A stretch of DNA of 64,000 nucleotides from Thermogemmata fonticola (GTDB lineage: Bacteria > Planctomycetota > Planctomycetia > Gemmatales > Gemmataceae), in contig NZ_JACEFB010000007.1 of assembly GCF_013694095.1 (NCBI RefSeq), positions 124,001-188,000 of the forward strand, read 5' to 3'. Of the stretch, positions 54,675-63,668 are shown piece after piece. Each line of letters starts with the position of its first letter. Within the stretch, counting starts at the first letter, position 1. A program made the translations under genes and the position numbers. Below the pieces are notes generated by a model that saw nothing but the letters and a program-made list of their open reading frames with translations, had not been told where the DNA came from and searched no databases.

Positions 54675-56765
54675 ATGTTCCGTCACAAGGGTCTCGAAGA
54701 GGTTTTGCAGGAGTGGCAGAAGCTGCGCCAGGCGCCAGTCCTGGGGCGCACGGCACCGCCTCCACCGGTGGTGAGGACGCTAGAGCAAGCTCTGGACGCT
54801 CTGGGTCAACGGCAGCGTGTGCAGGAGGTGGATGCCCAGGCGGAACTGTGCCGCCAGCGTCTGGAGATGGCCGCCACGCCCATCCTCGGCGTGCTGGGGG
54901 AACTCAACGCGGGCAAGTCGAGCGTGGTGGCGCGCTTTCTCAGTCCGGCGGGACGCTGCCGTCTGCCCCGCGGCTTGGAGGAGGCCTTCGGCACGCATCG
55001 CTTTGTGTACTGGTTCCCCCGCGCTTGGCAGCAGGACGAGCAGCGCTACCAAGCCCTCCTGCGCTGGCTGGCCCAAGCCCACGGCCACGCCCCTGAACCG
55101 CTCCACGAGAAGCCGGAGATTGCTTTCCAGCAGTACCGTAGCGGACGGGAAAACCCTGCGCTCATCCCCGTCCCCCTCGTCGCTTACGACGAGCAGCTCC
55201 AGCACTTCGCCCTGCTCGATTGCCCCGATGTGCAGACCGAGGACCATCCCCCCGCTTCCCCCGCGGCGCTCCTTGGCTCATCCTCGCCCCCGCCCAACCG
55301 CCGCCTAGAGTTTGTCACCCAGGCCGCCCGCCTCTGCTCCGCCTTCCTCCTGGTCTGGGAACGCAGTCAGGTCCGCGACCGGCTCGTCGGAGAGTTCCTC
55401 CACCGCCTCCGCCAAGTCATGGCTCAAGTCCCCATCTTTCTTCTCATTAACAAAGTCCGTCCCAAACCGGATGCCTTATCCGCAATTCTTCAAGATGAGG
55501 ATATCCAAAGAATCCGTGAAAAATACCATATCCAGGACATCTACGTTGCTATGGACTTTGATATTCCCAATTGGGAGCGATACACACCGGCTTCCTTGCA
55601 GAAGGACAAAGCCTCTTTGCCGAATGACGAGGCGGGAAAGTCCCCGGTGTTCTTCCGCCTCGATGCCAACACCGCCGCTGATCCTCACGCCGCACCGGCC
55701 ACGGTGGGATTGGCAGCTCTCTTCCAGCAGCTTCCGCCGGCCGAGTTGCAAAAAGCAGCGATTGACTCGGCAGTGACAGAACTCCGCCAGCAGATCGCCG
55801 CCCTTCTGGACAGCCTCGACACCTGGCGGCAGAAGTGCGAAAAGACCACCCGCTCCGCCTGGCAGGGCCTGCTGCAATTCTGCCTGGAGTTGTTCCAGGA
55901 TCAACGCGGCGAACCCATCCAAATCTACAATCTTGCCTTCCAGGAAAAGCTCAACAAAGTCATCATGGAACAGGCCCCCTGGTATGTTAAGATGGCGAAT
56001 TGGTTCCATGACAGAATCCATAGCGGTGTGGAATTGGTCCGCAAGATGATACCGTTATCAGGATTAAGACACCAGGCGGAGCAATGGCGGAGCCACTTGC
56101 AGCATTGGGCGGGGGGATTTGTGGATGCCGCGGAGTTGGCCCAGCGCAGTCTCCAGCAGCGGTGGGTGCCTGCGGATTGGCCGATGGAGCGATTGGAGTA
56201 TCTCTGGAAGGAGGTGCTGGAGCAGTTGAGGCGCTTCGAGCATCAGGTCAGCGAGGCGGATTTGCGGCCGATGGCGGAGGATTTCTGGCGGCATGCCCCG
56301 GCAGGGGTAGGCTGGCGCAGCGCGCTGTCGATTCTGGGAAGCATGGCAGCGGTGGCGGGCTTGGCCACGGCGGCGATTGACGGCGGAGCGACACTCATGG
56401 CCGGCTATTCCTTCTCCGCGGCGGTGGCTTCGGCCATTCCAGGCCTGGGCGCCCTGACGGTCGGGGCTATCGGGACTGGAACCGCCTTGGCCGTCTGCTA
56501 CGCCGGACTGATCCAGCATAACTCGCTTCCCTATCTGTCGGCATTTTTCACCTTGGCCTGTGACGCCTTCGGACTGCCGCACCGCCTCGATGACCAGCCG
56601 CTGACCGTGACCTTTGGGCGAGGCGAGCAGCGGCGACCATTCACACTGCCGCAAGTCGCAGTGCCCTCCTTGCGGGTGTGCCACCCCTTGCCGAACATCG
56701 GGCTGTGGCACTGGACAGGTCCGGGCCGCCAGGCCTGGGAAAACGCCCGCCGCTCTCTCCCGTGA
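54675..56765 (+). CDS. Dynamin-like large GTPase candidate A
   Basis: About 696 residues from ATG 54675; ATG 54615 is in frame but gives an unlikely leader, and neither start has a strong binding site. The G domain shows a G1 loop GELNAGKS (75-82) with Lys81. G3 is altered: LLDCPDV has Asp182 but no DxxG glycine. The G4 position reads INKVR (Asn259-Lys260) without the usual Asp. A long helical middle follows, and a Gly/Ala-rich hydrophobic hairpin near residues 550-620 (ILGSMAAVAGLATAAID to ALTVGAIGTGTALAVCYAGLI) suits membrane insertion, as in bacterial dynamin-like proteins. It is followed after 33 bases by a second GTPase-like gene and probably works with it in membrane remodelling or repair. 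Confidence 0.7.
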   Translation: MFRHKGLEEVLQEWQKLRQAPVLGRTAPPPPVVRTLEQALDALGQRQRVQEVDAQAELCRQRLEMAATPILGVLGELNAGKSSVVARFLSPAGRCRLPRGLEEAFGTHRFVYWFPRAWQQDEQRYQALLRWLAQAHGHAPEPLHEKPEIAFQQYRSGRENPALIPVPLVAYDEQLQHFALLDCPDVQTEDHPPASPAALLGSSSPPPNRRLEFVTQAARLCSAFLLVWERSQVRDRLVGEFLHRLRQVMAQVPIFLLINKVRPKPDALSAILQDEDIQRIREKYHIQDIYVAMDFDIPNWERYTPASLQKDKASLPNDEAGKSPVFFRLDANTAADPHAAPATVGLAALFQQLPPAELQKAAIDSAVTELRQQIAALLDSLDTWRQKCEKTTRSAWQGLLQFCLELFQDQRGEPIQIYNLAFQEKLNKVIMEQAPWYVKMANWFHDRIHSGVELVRKMIPLSGLRHQAEQWRSHLQHWAGGFVDAAELAQRSLQQRWVPADWPMERLEYLWKEVLEQLRRFEHQVSEADLRPMAEDFWRHAPAGVGWRSALSILGSMAAVAGLATAAIDGGATLMAGYSFSAAVASAIPGLGALTVGAIGTGTALAVCYAGLIQHNSLPYLSAFFTLACDAFGLPHRLDDQPLTVTFGRGEQRRPFTLPQVAVPSLRVCHPLPNIGLWHWTGPGRQAWENARRSLP

Positions 56766-56798
56766 TCCCTCGTTGGCTTTTGGGGAAAGGAATCGGTT

Positions 56799-58688
56799 AT
56801 GTCTGCTCCTCCTGCGCGCTCCCCCTCCTCTGCTGCGCTCGCCCAACTCCGGCAGTGGTGCGAGCAGGTGCTGGCCGCGGTGCACCAGGTCTTTGGGGAC
56901 CATCCGCCGGCGCCGGCCATTCGGCAGCTCTGCCGCCAGGTACTGGAGGAGGCGCAATTGCTGCTAGCGCGGACCGCGACCGTGGCAGTGTCCGTGGTGC
57001 TTTTGGGGCGCACGGCGTCCGGCAAAGGGTGGCTGGCGCGCTGCTTCCTGCGCGATCCCGCTTTGCGCTCGGCCATTCCCAGCGGCCAGAACTCCGCGGA
57101 TCGCTCGGCCCATCTGCTCTGGATCGGCCCCCAGCCGCCGCCGCAACGGGAAGAAGGGGAGCAGTATCTCCCCGCCTCTGCCGAGCAGATGCTCGATTTG
57201 GGCGTGCCGTACTGCCTGGGCGATGCCCCTGGCTTTTCTACCTATGGGGAAGCCGCGGAGCGTCTCCACCGCCGGGCCTTGGCCTCCGCCGCCCTGAAAA
57301 TCCTCGTGTTGCCTCAGGAATCCCTCCGCGACGCCGGTGTGGTGCAACTCCTCCGCCAGCTTCCGGCTGCCCGCGTCCTCCCCGCCATCCGCTTCCGCAA
57401 TCAGCCGGGACAGACCCAGCCCCGCGAACAAACCTACCAGGATGTTCTCCATCACTACCAGCTTTGGCAGCAGGCTGCCCCCGCCACCCGTCTCCTCTCA
57501 CCCCTCTGGATTCCCGATGCGGATTGCTATGCCCCTCATGATCCTAATCAAGCGATCACTTACACACAGAAATTATTGCAGGATACATTGACGCCTCTTT
57601 TAGCGGATTCCCAGCAGCGTCAGCAGGCGCTGGAGGCGGAAATCCACGCCCGGCACGAGCAACTCCGCCGCAGCGTTGAACAACATCTGGAGGAGTTCCG
57701 CCAGCGCCTTCAGCCGATCCTGGCCAAGATCGACGACACCCTCTACAGCCTCCCGCCGCAATTGACCCGCCAGATGTTCGGTGAGGATGTCCCCCTGGCC
57801 GCCCTGGTGCGCGTCCGCCTCCGCGCCCATATCTTCCACTATACACCGCCTTGGTGTTTCCCCTATCGTTCCATCTTAGGACTTCTTATATTGACATCCA
57901 ATGCTTGGGATCGCCTGATTTTTACATTGACAGGCAGTATTCCATCACTAGTCGCCGTGGTGTGGCAATCTTGGAAGAATGTGCGCACGATGGGGAAGGC
58001 TATGGCCCGGCAGCGGCTGCCCTTGGCGGCGTATCTCCAGCAGCAGGCCCGCGAAGCCTTGGCCGTGCCGCTCCAGCGCTTGCGGCAGACCCTGGCCGCC
58101 TGGCGCGACGAGGAAGTCCGACCGGAACAGGATTCCTACCAAGAAGTTAAGGTCCGTATCGCCGGGCTAGACGAGTTCCAAAACCGCTGCCGCTCTCTCC
58201 TGGAGCAGACGTTAGCCGAGCACACCGCCCGCCGCCGCTCCCCCTGGCTCTTCGCCCTCTTCGCTACCCTCGCCTTTCTCTTTTTCTTCTCTGGACCTGT
58301 TGTGGTCATCTATCGGCAATACATTGAAACTCTATGGCAAGTCTTTCGCGGAGAACCCGTATCATGGAGTGATTTCCCTCGTCCCGATTTTTCCATGATA
58401 TTCACCAGCTTCATTCTCAGTGTGATTCCCGTGGCCTTGATTGCCATGATCGCCCTGACGGGGTTCACGCGCCGCCGCCTCGTGGAGCACTTGGCAAGCT
58501 CCTTCCGTCAAAAGATCGACGCTGTGACGAAACAGTGGCAGCAGCAGGCGATGCTGCGCCTGGAATTGCACGATCCCCAGTGGGAAGCGGTGCAGCGGCT
58601 GCTTCATCTGGACGGGGTGGCCGCTGAGCGTAAACCGCCGGAATCCGCGTCCTCCGCCGCCGCCAAGCCTCCCCCGTCTGAAAGCTAA
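56799..58688 (+). CDS. Dynamin-like GTPase candidate B, partner of A
   Basis: A 629-residue protein. Its P-loop is GRTASGKG (70-77): Lys76 is present but the next residue is Gly instead of Ser/Thr, so magnesium binding may be weakened. The G3 motif is DAPGF with Asp142, close to the classic DxPG. A G4 motif cannot be named; IRFRNQPGQ is the nearest. A helical region (about 270-330) follows, then hydrophobic segments near SILGLLILTSNAW, SPWLFALFATLAFLFFFSG and SMIFTSFILSVIPVALIAMI that point to two to four membrane helices, and a Pro/Ser-rich tail. The first gene ends 33 bases upstream. Several short AT-rich patches interrupt its GC-rich coding sequence. Confidence 0.7.
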   Translation: MSAPPARSPSSAALAQLRQWCEQVLAAVHQVFGDHPPAPAIRQLCRQVLEEAQLLLARTATVAVSVVLLGRTASGKGWLARCFLRDPALRSAIPSGQNSADRSAHLLWIGPQPPPQREEGEQYLPASAEQMLDLGVPYCLGDAPGFSTYGEAAERLHRRALASAALKILVLPQESLRDAGVVQLLRQLPAARVLPAIRFRNQPGQTQPREQTYQDVLHHYQLWQQAAPATRLLSPLWIPDADCYAPHDPNQAITYTQKLLQDTLTPLLADSQQRQQALEAEIHARHEQLRRSVEQHLEEFRQRLQPILAKIDDTLYSLPPQLTRQMFGEDVPLAALVRVRLRAHIFHYTPPWCFPYRSILGLLILTSNAWDRLIFTLTGSIPSLVAVVWQSWKNVRTMGKAMARQRLPLAAYLQQQAREALAVPLQRLRQTLAAWRDEEVRPEQDSYQEVKVRIAGLDEFQNRCRSLLEQTLAEHTARRRSPWLFALFATLAFLFFFSGPVVVIYRQYIETLWQVFRGEPVSWSDFPRPDFSMIFTSFILSVIPVALIAMIALTGFTRRRLVEHLASSFRQKIDAVTKQWQQQAMLRLELHDPQWEAVQRLLHLDGVAAERKPPESASSAAAKPPPSES

Positions 58689-58865
58689 CATTTGTGCCGA
58701 TCCTCTCTGTGATATATACAGATATTCTTTGTTTGGATAAAGTTTATTTTACATCTCGATAAGCAGGATTTCTCACGGGACCTGTATGGGGGTGAGCCGG
58801 CTACGGCGAAAGGTGACGATTCCCTGACACCAGGCGGGCCGGGGGGCACGGCGGTTCGCCAGGTA

Positions 58866-59378
58866 TCACGGCTGTTCGGCGTTCCAGCGGCGGAAGTTGA
58901 CGGTCTCGATGCGGAAGGGGGCGCCTGCGACCGCGCGGGGGAAGAAGCGGTCCACCCAGCCGCGCTCAGCGGCTTCCTGCCAGGAGGTCTGCGGGGGAAC
59001 GTCCACGGATTTGAGCAGGATCAGGCGGCTGGCGCGATGCTGCCAGGCGGCGCGGGCGGCCAGAGAGTCGGAGGTGAGGTCCCAGCTCCGCGGCCAGGAA
59101 CCCAGCTCCAGGCCGTCCAGGGCGGAGGGGGGCATGGCTGGTCCCAGCAGGCGGCGCAAAAACGCCTCGGCGATGCGGAGAGTGTCCATCGCCAATTCGT
59201 GCGCCGCCGCTTCCCCCAGTCCGTGAATTCGATCCAACATCCGAATAACATCAGCTAAATCTCCTCCGCCTGGCATAATTCGTATAGGATCAGGTGATAA
59301 AGACTGCAAAAAAGCTCGCAAACGTGGTCCGAGATCGGGAAGATCATAGAGGCTGCCGCCGACTTTGAGGATGATCAT
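58866..59378 (-). CDS. Amino-acid-kinase-fold protein, possibly MfnE-like
   Basis: A 170-residue small member of the amino acid kinase superfamily: MIILKVGGSLYDLPDLGPRLRAFL (phosphate-binding Lys-x-Gly-Gly-Ser), IMPGGGDLADVIR, and DLTSDSLAARAAW with ASRLILLKSVDVPP. The size and the DLTSDSLAA segment recall MfnE, the aminomethyl-furanmethanol-phosphate kinase of methanofuran synthesis, which would fit because planctomycetes carry pterin/methanofuran-type C1 genes. The match is by eye. ATG 59378 is the start since Met-Ile-Ile-Leu-Lys opens the domain; no clear ribosome binding site is seen. The gene is divergent from the peptide-binding protein. Confidence 0.65.
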   Translation of the reverse strand: MIILKVGGSLYDLPDLGPRLRAFLQSLSPDPIRIMPGGGDLADVIRMLDRIHGLGEAAAHELAMDTLRIAEAFLRRLLGPAMPPSALDGLELGSWPRSWDLTSDSLAARAAWQHRASRLILLKSVDVPPQTSWQEAAERGWVDRFFPRAVAGAPFRIETVNFRRWNAEQP

Positions 59379-59551
59379 GGGTTGGCATCTCGCGGGAGGT
59401 TGGGGTCTATGCCAGGCGGCAGGCCGGCTGCCTGCGCGGAAGGTGCGGAGTATTGTAGGCCGAGCTGCTGCGGAACGGAAGCAGAAAGCAGAGGCGTATG
59501 GTACAATGGCAGCACTGGGGCGCAAAGCCGGTTGGGCAGGAGGGCGATGCG

Positions 59552-62260
59552 ATGCGGGAATGGAGAAGCTGGGCGTTCCGTTCGGCGAAGCGGTGGGGGG
59601 CCGTGCTGGGAGCGCTCGTGACGGCGGCGGCTATCGCTCAGGTTCCGCTGCCCCCGGTCGAGGAGAAGGAGGACCCGAAAGGGGGGGTCAAGCGCAAGGT
59701 GGTGGTCGAGGATGATCTACCGCCGACGCGGCGCCCCGCGGCCACCGTGAGCCACCCGCCGGATGTGCAACTCGACGAGCTGGAGCGGGCGGCGGTGGCG
59801 GCATCCCAGCCGCAGCACAAGGCCCTGTTGCAGAAGTACCGCGTTCCCTTCGACAGTTTGACGGAGGCCGGGGGAGTCAGCCGGATTCGTCCCGTGCCCA
59901 TTCACCGCTCTGAGTGGAAGGGGGCCGCGTATATCCGGGTCACGCCGCTGGACAGCACAGGTCAGCCGCTGGCGGAGCGGGGCGTGGCGGTCAAGGACGT
60001 GCGGCAGTTGGAGTATTTCGAGGCCCTGGTCCTGGCGGATGTGGAGAAACTGCTGGGGGGGAAGGAGGGGAAGCCGTCGCTGGACGATTACCTGGTGGCG
60101 GAGCAGTTGCTGGCGGCGGCGCTGCGGTTTCACGATTATGCGCGGGAGCGGAACCTGCGGCGGGGGCGGGGCTGGGAACCGCTGCGCAGTCCCCTGGCGA
60201 GCCGCTTGCGGCAGGTGCGGTTAGAAGCGGTGCAGTTGGCCCAACGCAGCGGGGACATGGTCCGCTTGCGGGAGCTGAGCCGGCGCGTGAGCGAGGCGTA
60301 CCCGCAGGATGCGGAGGTGGCCCAGGTGGTAGCCGCCGTGCGCCTGAGCGAAGCGGAGCGGCTCCTGCAATCGCCGCAGCATCTGGATCATGTGCGGGCA
60401 CGCGAGCTGCTCGACGATTACCAGGCGCGCTTTCCCGGCACACCCGGCGAGGCGGTGCAGCGCCTGCGCGGCCAGTTGCGGGAGATGGCCCTGCAAGCCC
60501 TCCAGCGAGCACGGGAGAAAAAGGAAGTGGGGGACTTGCCCACCGCCCGCGACGAGCTGGCCCGTGCGGCGGCCCTGGACCCCAATCTGGAAGACCTGCG
60601 CGAATTGCAGCGCGAGCTGCGCTTCGGCTACCCCGTGCTCTCTGTGGGGGTCTGGCAGTTGCCGCGCTACATGAGTCCTTCCCTTGCCCTGCTCGATAGC
60701 GAAAAGCAAGCAGTGGAGCTGCTCTTCGAGGGTCTGCTGGAGGAAGTACGGGACAGCAGCGGCCTGATCGGCTATGAACCGGCGGCCCTGCGCGCGATGC
60801 CCCGGCTGTTGCCCGGCGGGCGCGAATGCACCTTGCGGATCAGTCCCGGCGAAGGGGACCCTCGGACCAGTTTTACCAGTCACGATGTGGTGGCGACGGT
60901 GCAACTGTTGCGCCGTCAGCCGCACACCTGGGCCGCCTGGCCGCTCTTGTGGCTGGCGCCGGAGCCGCCGCAACCGCGGGACACCGCCACGGTCCGCCTG
61001 TTTCTGGCCCAGATGCATCCCGATCCGCGGGCCTTACTCACCTTCAAACTGCTGCCGGGACGCTGGCTGCAACAGCAGGGGAAGGCGGCGGACGATCTGG
61101 ATTTTGCCCAGCGACCCTTCGGCACCGGACCCTACCGCTTGCATGCCCGGGTGGATCAACCTCCGCCCGGTCAGCCCCGCGAAGTCATCTTCTTCGACAA
61201 CCCCCTCTACGCTCGCAGTCCCGATCGCGTCCACCTGCCGCGGATTCGCGAAGTCCGGCTCGTGGAAATCCGCCCTTCGCCGACGGACCCCTATCTCCCG
61301 CGGGTGACCGAAGCCTTCCGCAATGGCCGCCTCCATCTGCTGCCCGATATTCCCACGGTCGATGTGCCGCAGTTCACCGGGCCAGGGTCGGGATTGGCTG
61401 ACCGGGTGGAGGTAGTCACCGTGACGCAGCATCGGCGCATCCACATTCTGGCGGTGAATCTGCGCCGCCCCTACTTCCAGCGCAAGAGTCTGCGGCAGGC
61501 GCTGAGCCTGGGGATCGACCGGGAGGATATTCTCGATCAGGTGTTTCGCGGCAGCGCCCCGGAAAACCGCAAGTATCACCGGGTGATGGGAGGACCGTTC
61601 CCGCCGCAGTCCTGGGCCGCCGGCAGCAAGCCGATGTCCCTGACCAACCGCGACCTGGCTGTGCAGCGCCTCCAGGAGTATCTGGCGGAACCCGGCGCCA
61701 CCACCGCCTTTCAGCTTTCCTATCCGCAGGATGATCCCCGGGCCGCCGCCGCCTGCACCCGCTTGAAAACCCAGCTCGAAACTCTCTTTGACAAACGCCT
61801 GACCCTGGAGCTGGAACCGGTCCCCATGCGCGACCTGCTCGTGCGCGTCCACGAAGAACACCGCTATGACCTGGCCTACATCCCCTTCGACTACCCGGAT
61901 GACTACTATCCCTACGCTCTGGCTGCCTTGCTCGACCCCTCGGCGGCTACCCGCTCCGGACGCAACTTCTGCCACTTCCTTGACCCCGACACCAACCCCG
62001 ATGCCGAAGACCTCCGCCTCGGCCAGCTCCTCAATGACCTCAAACAATTCCGCGACTACGACACCCTCGCCCAGCGTGCCGCCGACATCGCCGAACGCTT
62101 CAACCAGTCCCTCCCCTTCATTCCCCTCTGGCAGCTTGACCGCCACATCGCCGTGCACCGCCAGCTCCGCATCTTCTACGACACCTCCACCCCCGCCGAT
62201 CCGACCACCCTCAATCCGACCACCCTCTTCACACGCATCGCCTACTGGCGGCTGGAATAA
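59552..62260 (+). CDS. Peptide/solute-binding protein (SBP_bac_5) with long N-terminal helical region
   Basis: A 902-residue exported protein. After a signal (WGAVLGALVTAAAIAQ) and a Pro/Lys-rich stretch, residues about 95-370 are helical and rich in Arg/Glu/Leu with TPR-like pairs (AEVAQVVAAVRLSEAERLLQSPQHLDHVRAREL). From about 375 the family-5 solute-binding domain begins: VELLFEGLLEEV, FTSHDVVATVQLLRR, RPFGTGPYRL, VNLRRPYFQRKSLRQALSLGIDREDIL, and the closing IPLWQLDRHIAVH. AGGAGGG is about 8 bases before ATG 59552. No permease or ATPase genes lie nearby, so it is an orphan and may act as a sensor or scaffold instead of a transporter subunit. Confidence 0.85.
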   Translation: MREWRSWAFRSAKRWGAVLGALVTAAAIAQVPLPPVEEKEDPKGGVKRKVVVEDDLPPTRRPAATVSHPPDVQLDELERAAVAASQPQHKALLQKYRVPFDSLTEAGGVSRIRPVPIHRSEWKGAAYIRVTPLDSTGQPLAERGVAVKDVRQLEYFEALVLADVEKLLGGKEGKPSLDDYLVAEQLLAAALRFHDYARERNLRRGRGWEPLRSPLASRLRQVRLEAVQLAQRSGDMVRLRELSRRVSEAYPQDAEVAQVVAAVRLSEAERLLQSPQHLDHVRARELLDDYQARFPGTPGEAVQRLRGQLREMALQALQRAREKKEVGDLPTARDELARAAALDPNLEDLRELQRELRFGYPVLSVGVWQLPRYMSPSLALLDSEKQAVELLFEGLLEEVRDSSGLIGYEPAALRAMPRLLPGGRECTLRISPGEGDPRTSFTSHDVVATVQLLRRQPHTWAAWPLLWLAPEPPQPRDTATVRLFLAQMHPDPRALLTFKLLPGRWLQQQGKAADDLDFAQRPFGTGPYRLHARVDQPPPGQPREVIFFDNPLYARSPDRVHLPRIREVRLVEIRPSPTDPYLPRVTEAFRNGRLHLLPDIPTVDVPQFTGPGSGLADRVEVVTVTQHRRIHILAVNLRRPYFQRKSLRQALSLGIDREDILDQVFRGSAPENRKYHRVMGGPFPPQSWAAGSKPMSLTNRDLAVQRLQEYLAEPGATTAFQLSYPQDDPRAAAACTRLKTQLETLFDKRLTLELEPVPMRDLLVRVHEEHRYDLAYIPFDYPDDYYPYALAALLDPSAATRSGRNFCHFLDPDTNPDAEDLRLGQLLNDLKQFRDYDTLAQRAADIAERFNQSLPFIPLWQLDRHIAVHRQLRIFYDTSTPADPTTLNPTTLFTRIAYWRLE

Positions 62261-62327
62261 GAGCCTGCCGACGGGAAGGGCAGCTCTTCACGGACCCGGT
62301 TTCCCAAGACGAGCAGCGAGCAGTGAA

Positions 62328-62430
62328 AAGGGCGAATGGTGAATAGCGAATGCCGAATGGTGAGTGATGGAAGAAAGCGAAGGGCGAGCCGTAGGGCCAA
62401 TGGTGAGTGGCGAATAGTGGTATAGAGGAG
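62328..62430. repeat. Degenerate short repeats between genes
   Basis: Variants of AATGGTGAATAGCGAAT and AATGGTGAGTGGCGAAT occur several times. This type of patchy repeat occupies the whole gap between the solute-binding gene and the aminotransferase. Function is unknown. Confidence 0.5.
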
Positions 62431-62528
62431 GACAGGGAGACACGGAGACGAAGAGAGAGACGGGAAGAGGACAAACGCTGAGCGGCGAGCGGCGGAGCGC
62501 AGAACGGGGGGAGGGGCGAGGGGAACGT

Positions 62529-63668
62529 TCACTCCGCGGCGTAAGCCCGCTGGAAGGCGGCCACTCCGGCCCCCAGCGCCACACTCAGGCCGCTTTGGGC
62601 CAGCACCAGCTCCAGGGCGGCGATTGCTCCGAGCACATCGAACGGATCAACATATCCCATATGGCTGAGGCGCCAGATTTTCCCCTTGAGGGTGTCCTGT
62701 CCGTCGGCCAGTTTGAAGCCGAAATCCTTCTCCAGTTTTTTCAGGACGGCGGAGCCATCGAGGCTGGCCGGGACGCGGATGACTGTCAGGGCACTGGCAG
62801 GCCGGCGGGCGAACAGTTCCAGGCCCAGGGCTTGGACGGCGGCACGGCAAGCGCGGGCCAGGCGTTCGTGGCGGCACCAGACCTGCTCGATACCTTCACG
62901 GCGGAGGCGTTCCAGGGCCAGCCGCTGCGCGCGGATCAGGGTGTTGGCGGGGGTGAAGGGGGTGTCCGGCCCGTCGGCCAGCGCTTTGCGGTACCGCCGC
63001 AGATCGAAGTAAAAGTTGCGTACCGGCGTGGTTTCGATCTTCTGCCATCCCTTGGGGCTGACGGCGATGTAGGCCAATCCCGGCGGCATCATCAGGGCTT
63101 TTTGCGAACCAGTCACCAGCACGTCGATACCCCAGGCGTCCATGCGGCACTCCATCGCACCGATGCCGCTGATGCCATCGACGACCAGCACGGCCCGGCG
63201 GTGGCGCAGGAGTTGCCCGAAGGCGGCGATGTCATGTCCCACGCCCGTGCTGGTTTCGCACAAGGTGGTGAAGACGGCCACGGCGTCGCTGTGCTGCTCC
63301 AGGGCTTCGGCCAGGCGTTCCGGCGTGACGGCTTCCCCCGGTGCCGCTTCCACGGCGACCACCTCGGCCCCGTAAGCCCGCAGGATGCCGCGCCAGCGTT
63401 CCCCCCAGCGGCCTGCGGTGCCTAGGATCACCTTCTCCCCCGCCGCGACCAGGTTCGTCACCGCCGCTTCCATCGCTCCGGTGCCGCTGCTGGTGAGCAC
63501 ATAGACCGGCTGCTGCGTCTGCAGCACATATTGCAAGCCGGCCACCACCTCTCCCAGGATCGCCTTGGCTTCGGCACTGCGGTGATACCCCACAGGCCGC
63601 GCCAGCTCCAGCAGCACTTCCTCCGGCACCGGTGTCGGACCCGGCGTGAATAACCGCGACTTCTTCAT
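62529..63668 (-). CDS. Alanine-glyoxylate/serine-pyruvate-type aminotransferase
   Basis: A 379-residue PLP enzyme of class V. Motifs: LFTPGPTPVPEEVL, YHRSAEAKAIL, VLTSSGTGAMEAAVTNL (phosphate-binding), ETSTGVGHDI, VVDGISGIGAMECRMDAWGIDVLVTGSQKALMMPPGLA, with the PLP Lys in SQKAL, and RLSHMGYVDPFDVLGAIAALE at the end. It transfers an amino group between small 2-amino and 2-oxo acids such as serine or alanine and glyoxylate or pyruvate; the exact pair is not readable. GGAGAAGGAGAG before ATG 63668 sets the start; the frame to 63794 is open but lacks a signal. It may serve glycolate or serine metabolism. Confidence 0.9.
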   Translation of the reverse strand: MKKSRLFTPGPTPVPEEVLLELARPVGYHRSAEAKAILGEVVAGLQYVLQTQQPVYVLTSSGTGAMEAAVTNLVAAGEKVILGTAGRWGERWRGILRAYGAEVVAVEAAPGEAVTPERLAEALEQHSDAVAVFTTLCETSTGVGHDIAAFGQLLRHRRAVLVVDGISGIGAMECRMDAWGIDVLVTGSQKALMMPPGLAYIAVSPKGWQKIETTPVRNFYFDLRRYRKALADGPDTPFTPANTLIRAQRLALERLRREGIEQVWCRHERLARACRAAVQALGLELFARRPASALTVIRVPASLDGSAVLKKLEKDFGFKLADGQDTLKGKIWRLSHMGYVDPFDVLGAIAALELVLAQSGLSVALGAGVAAFQRAYAAE

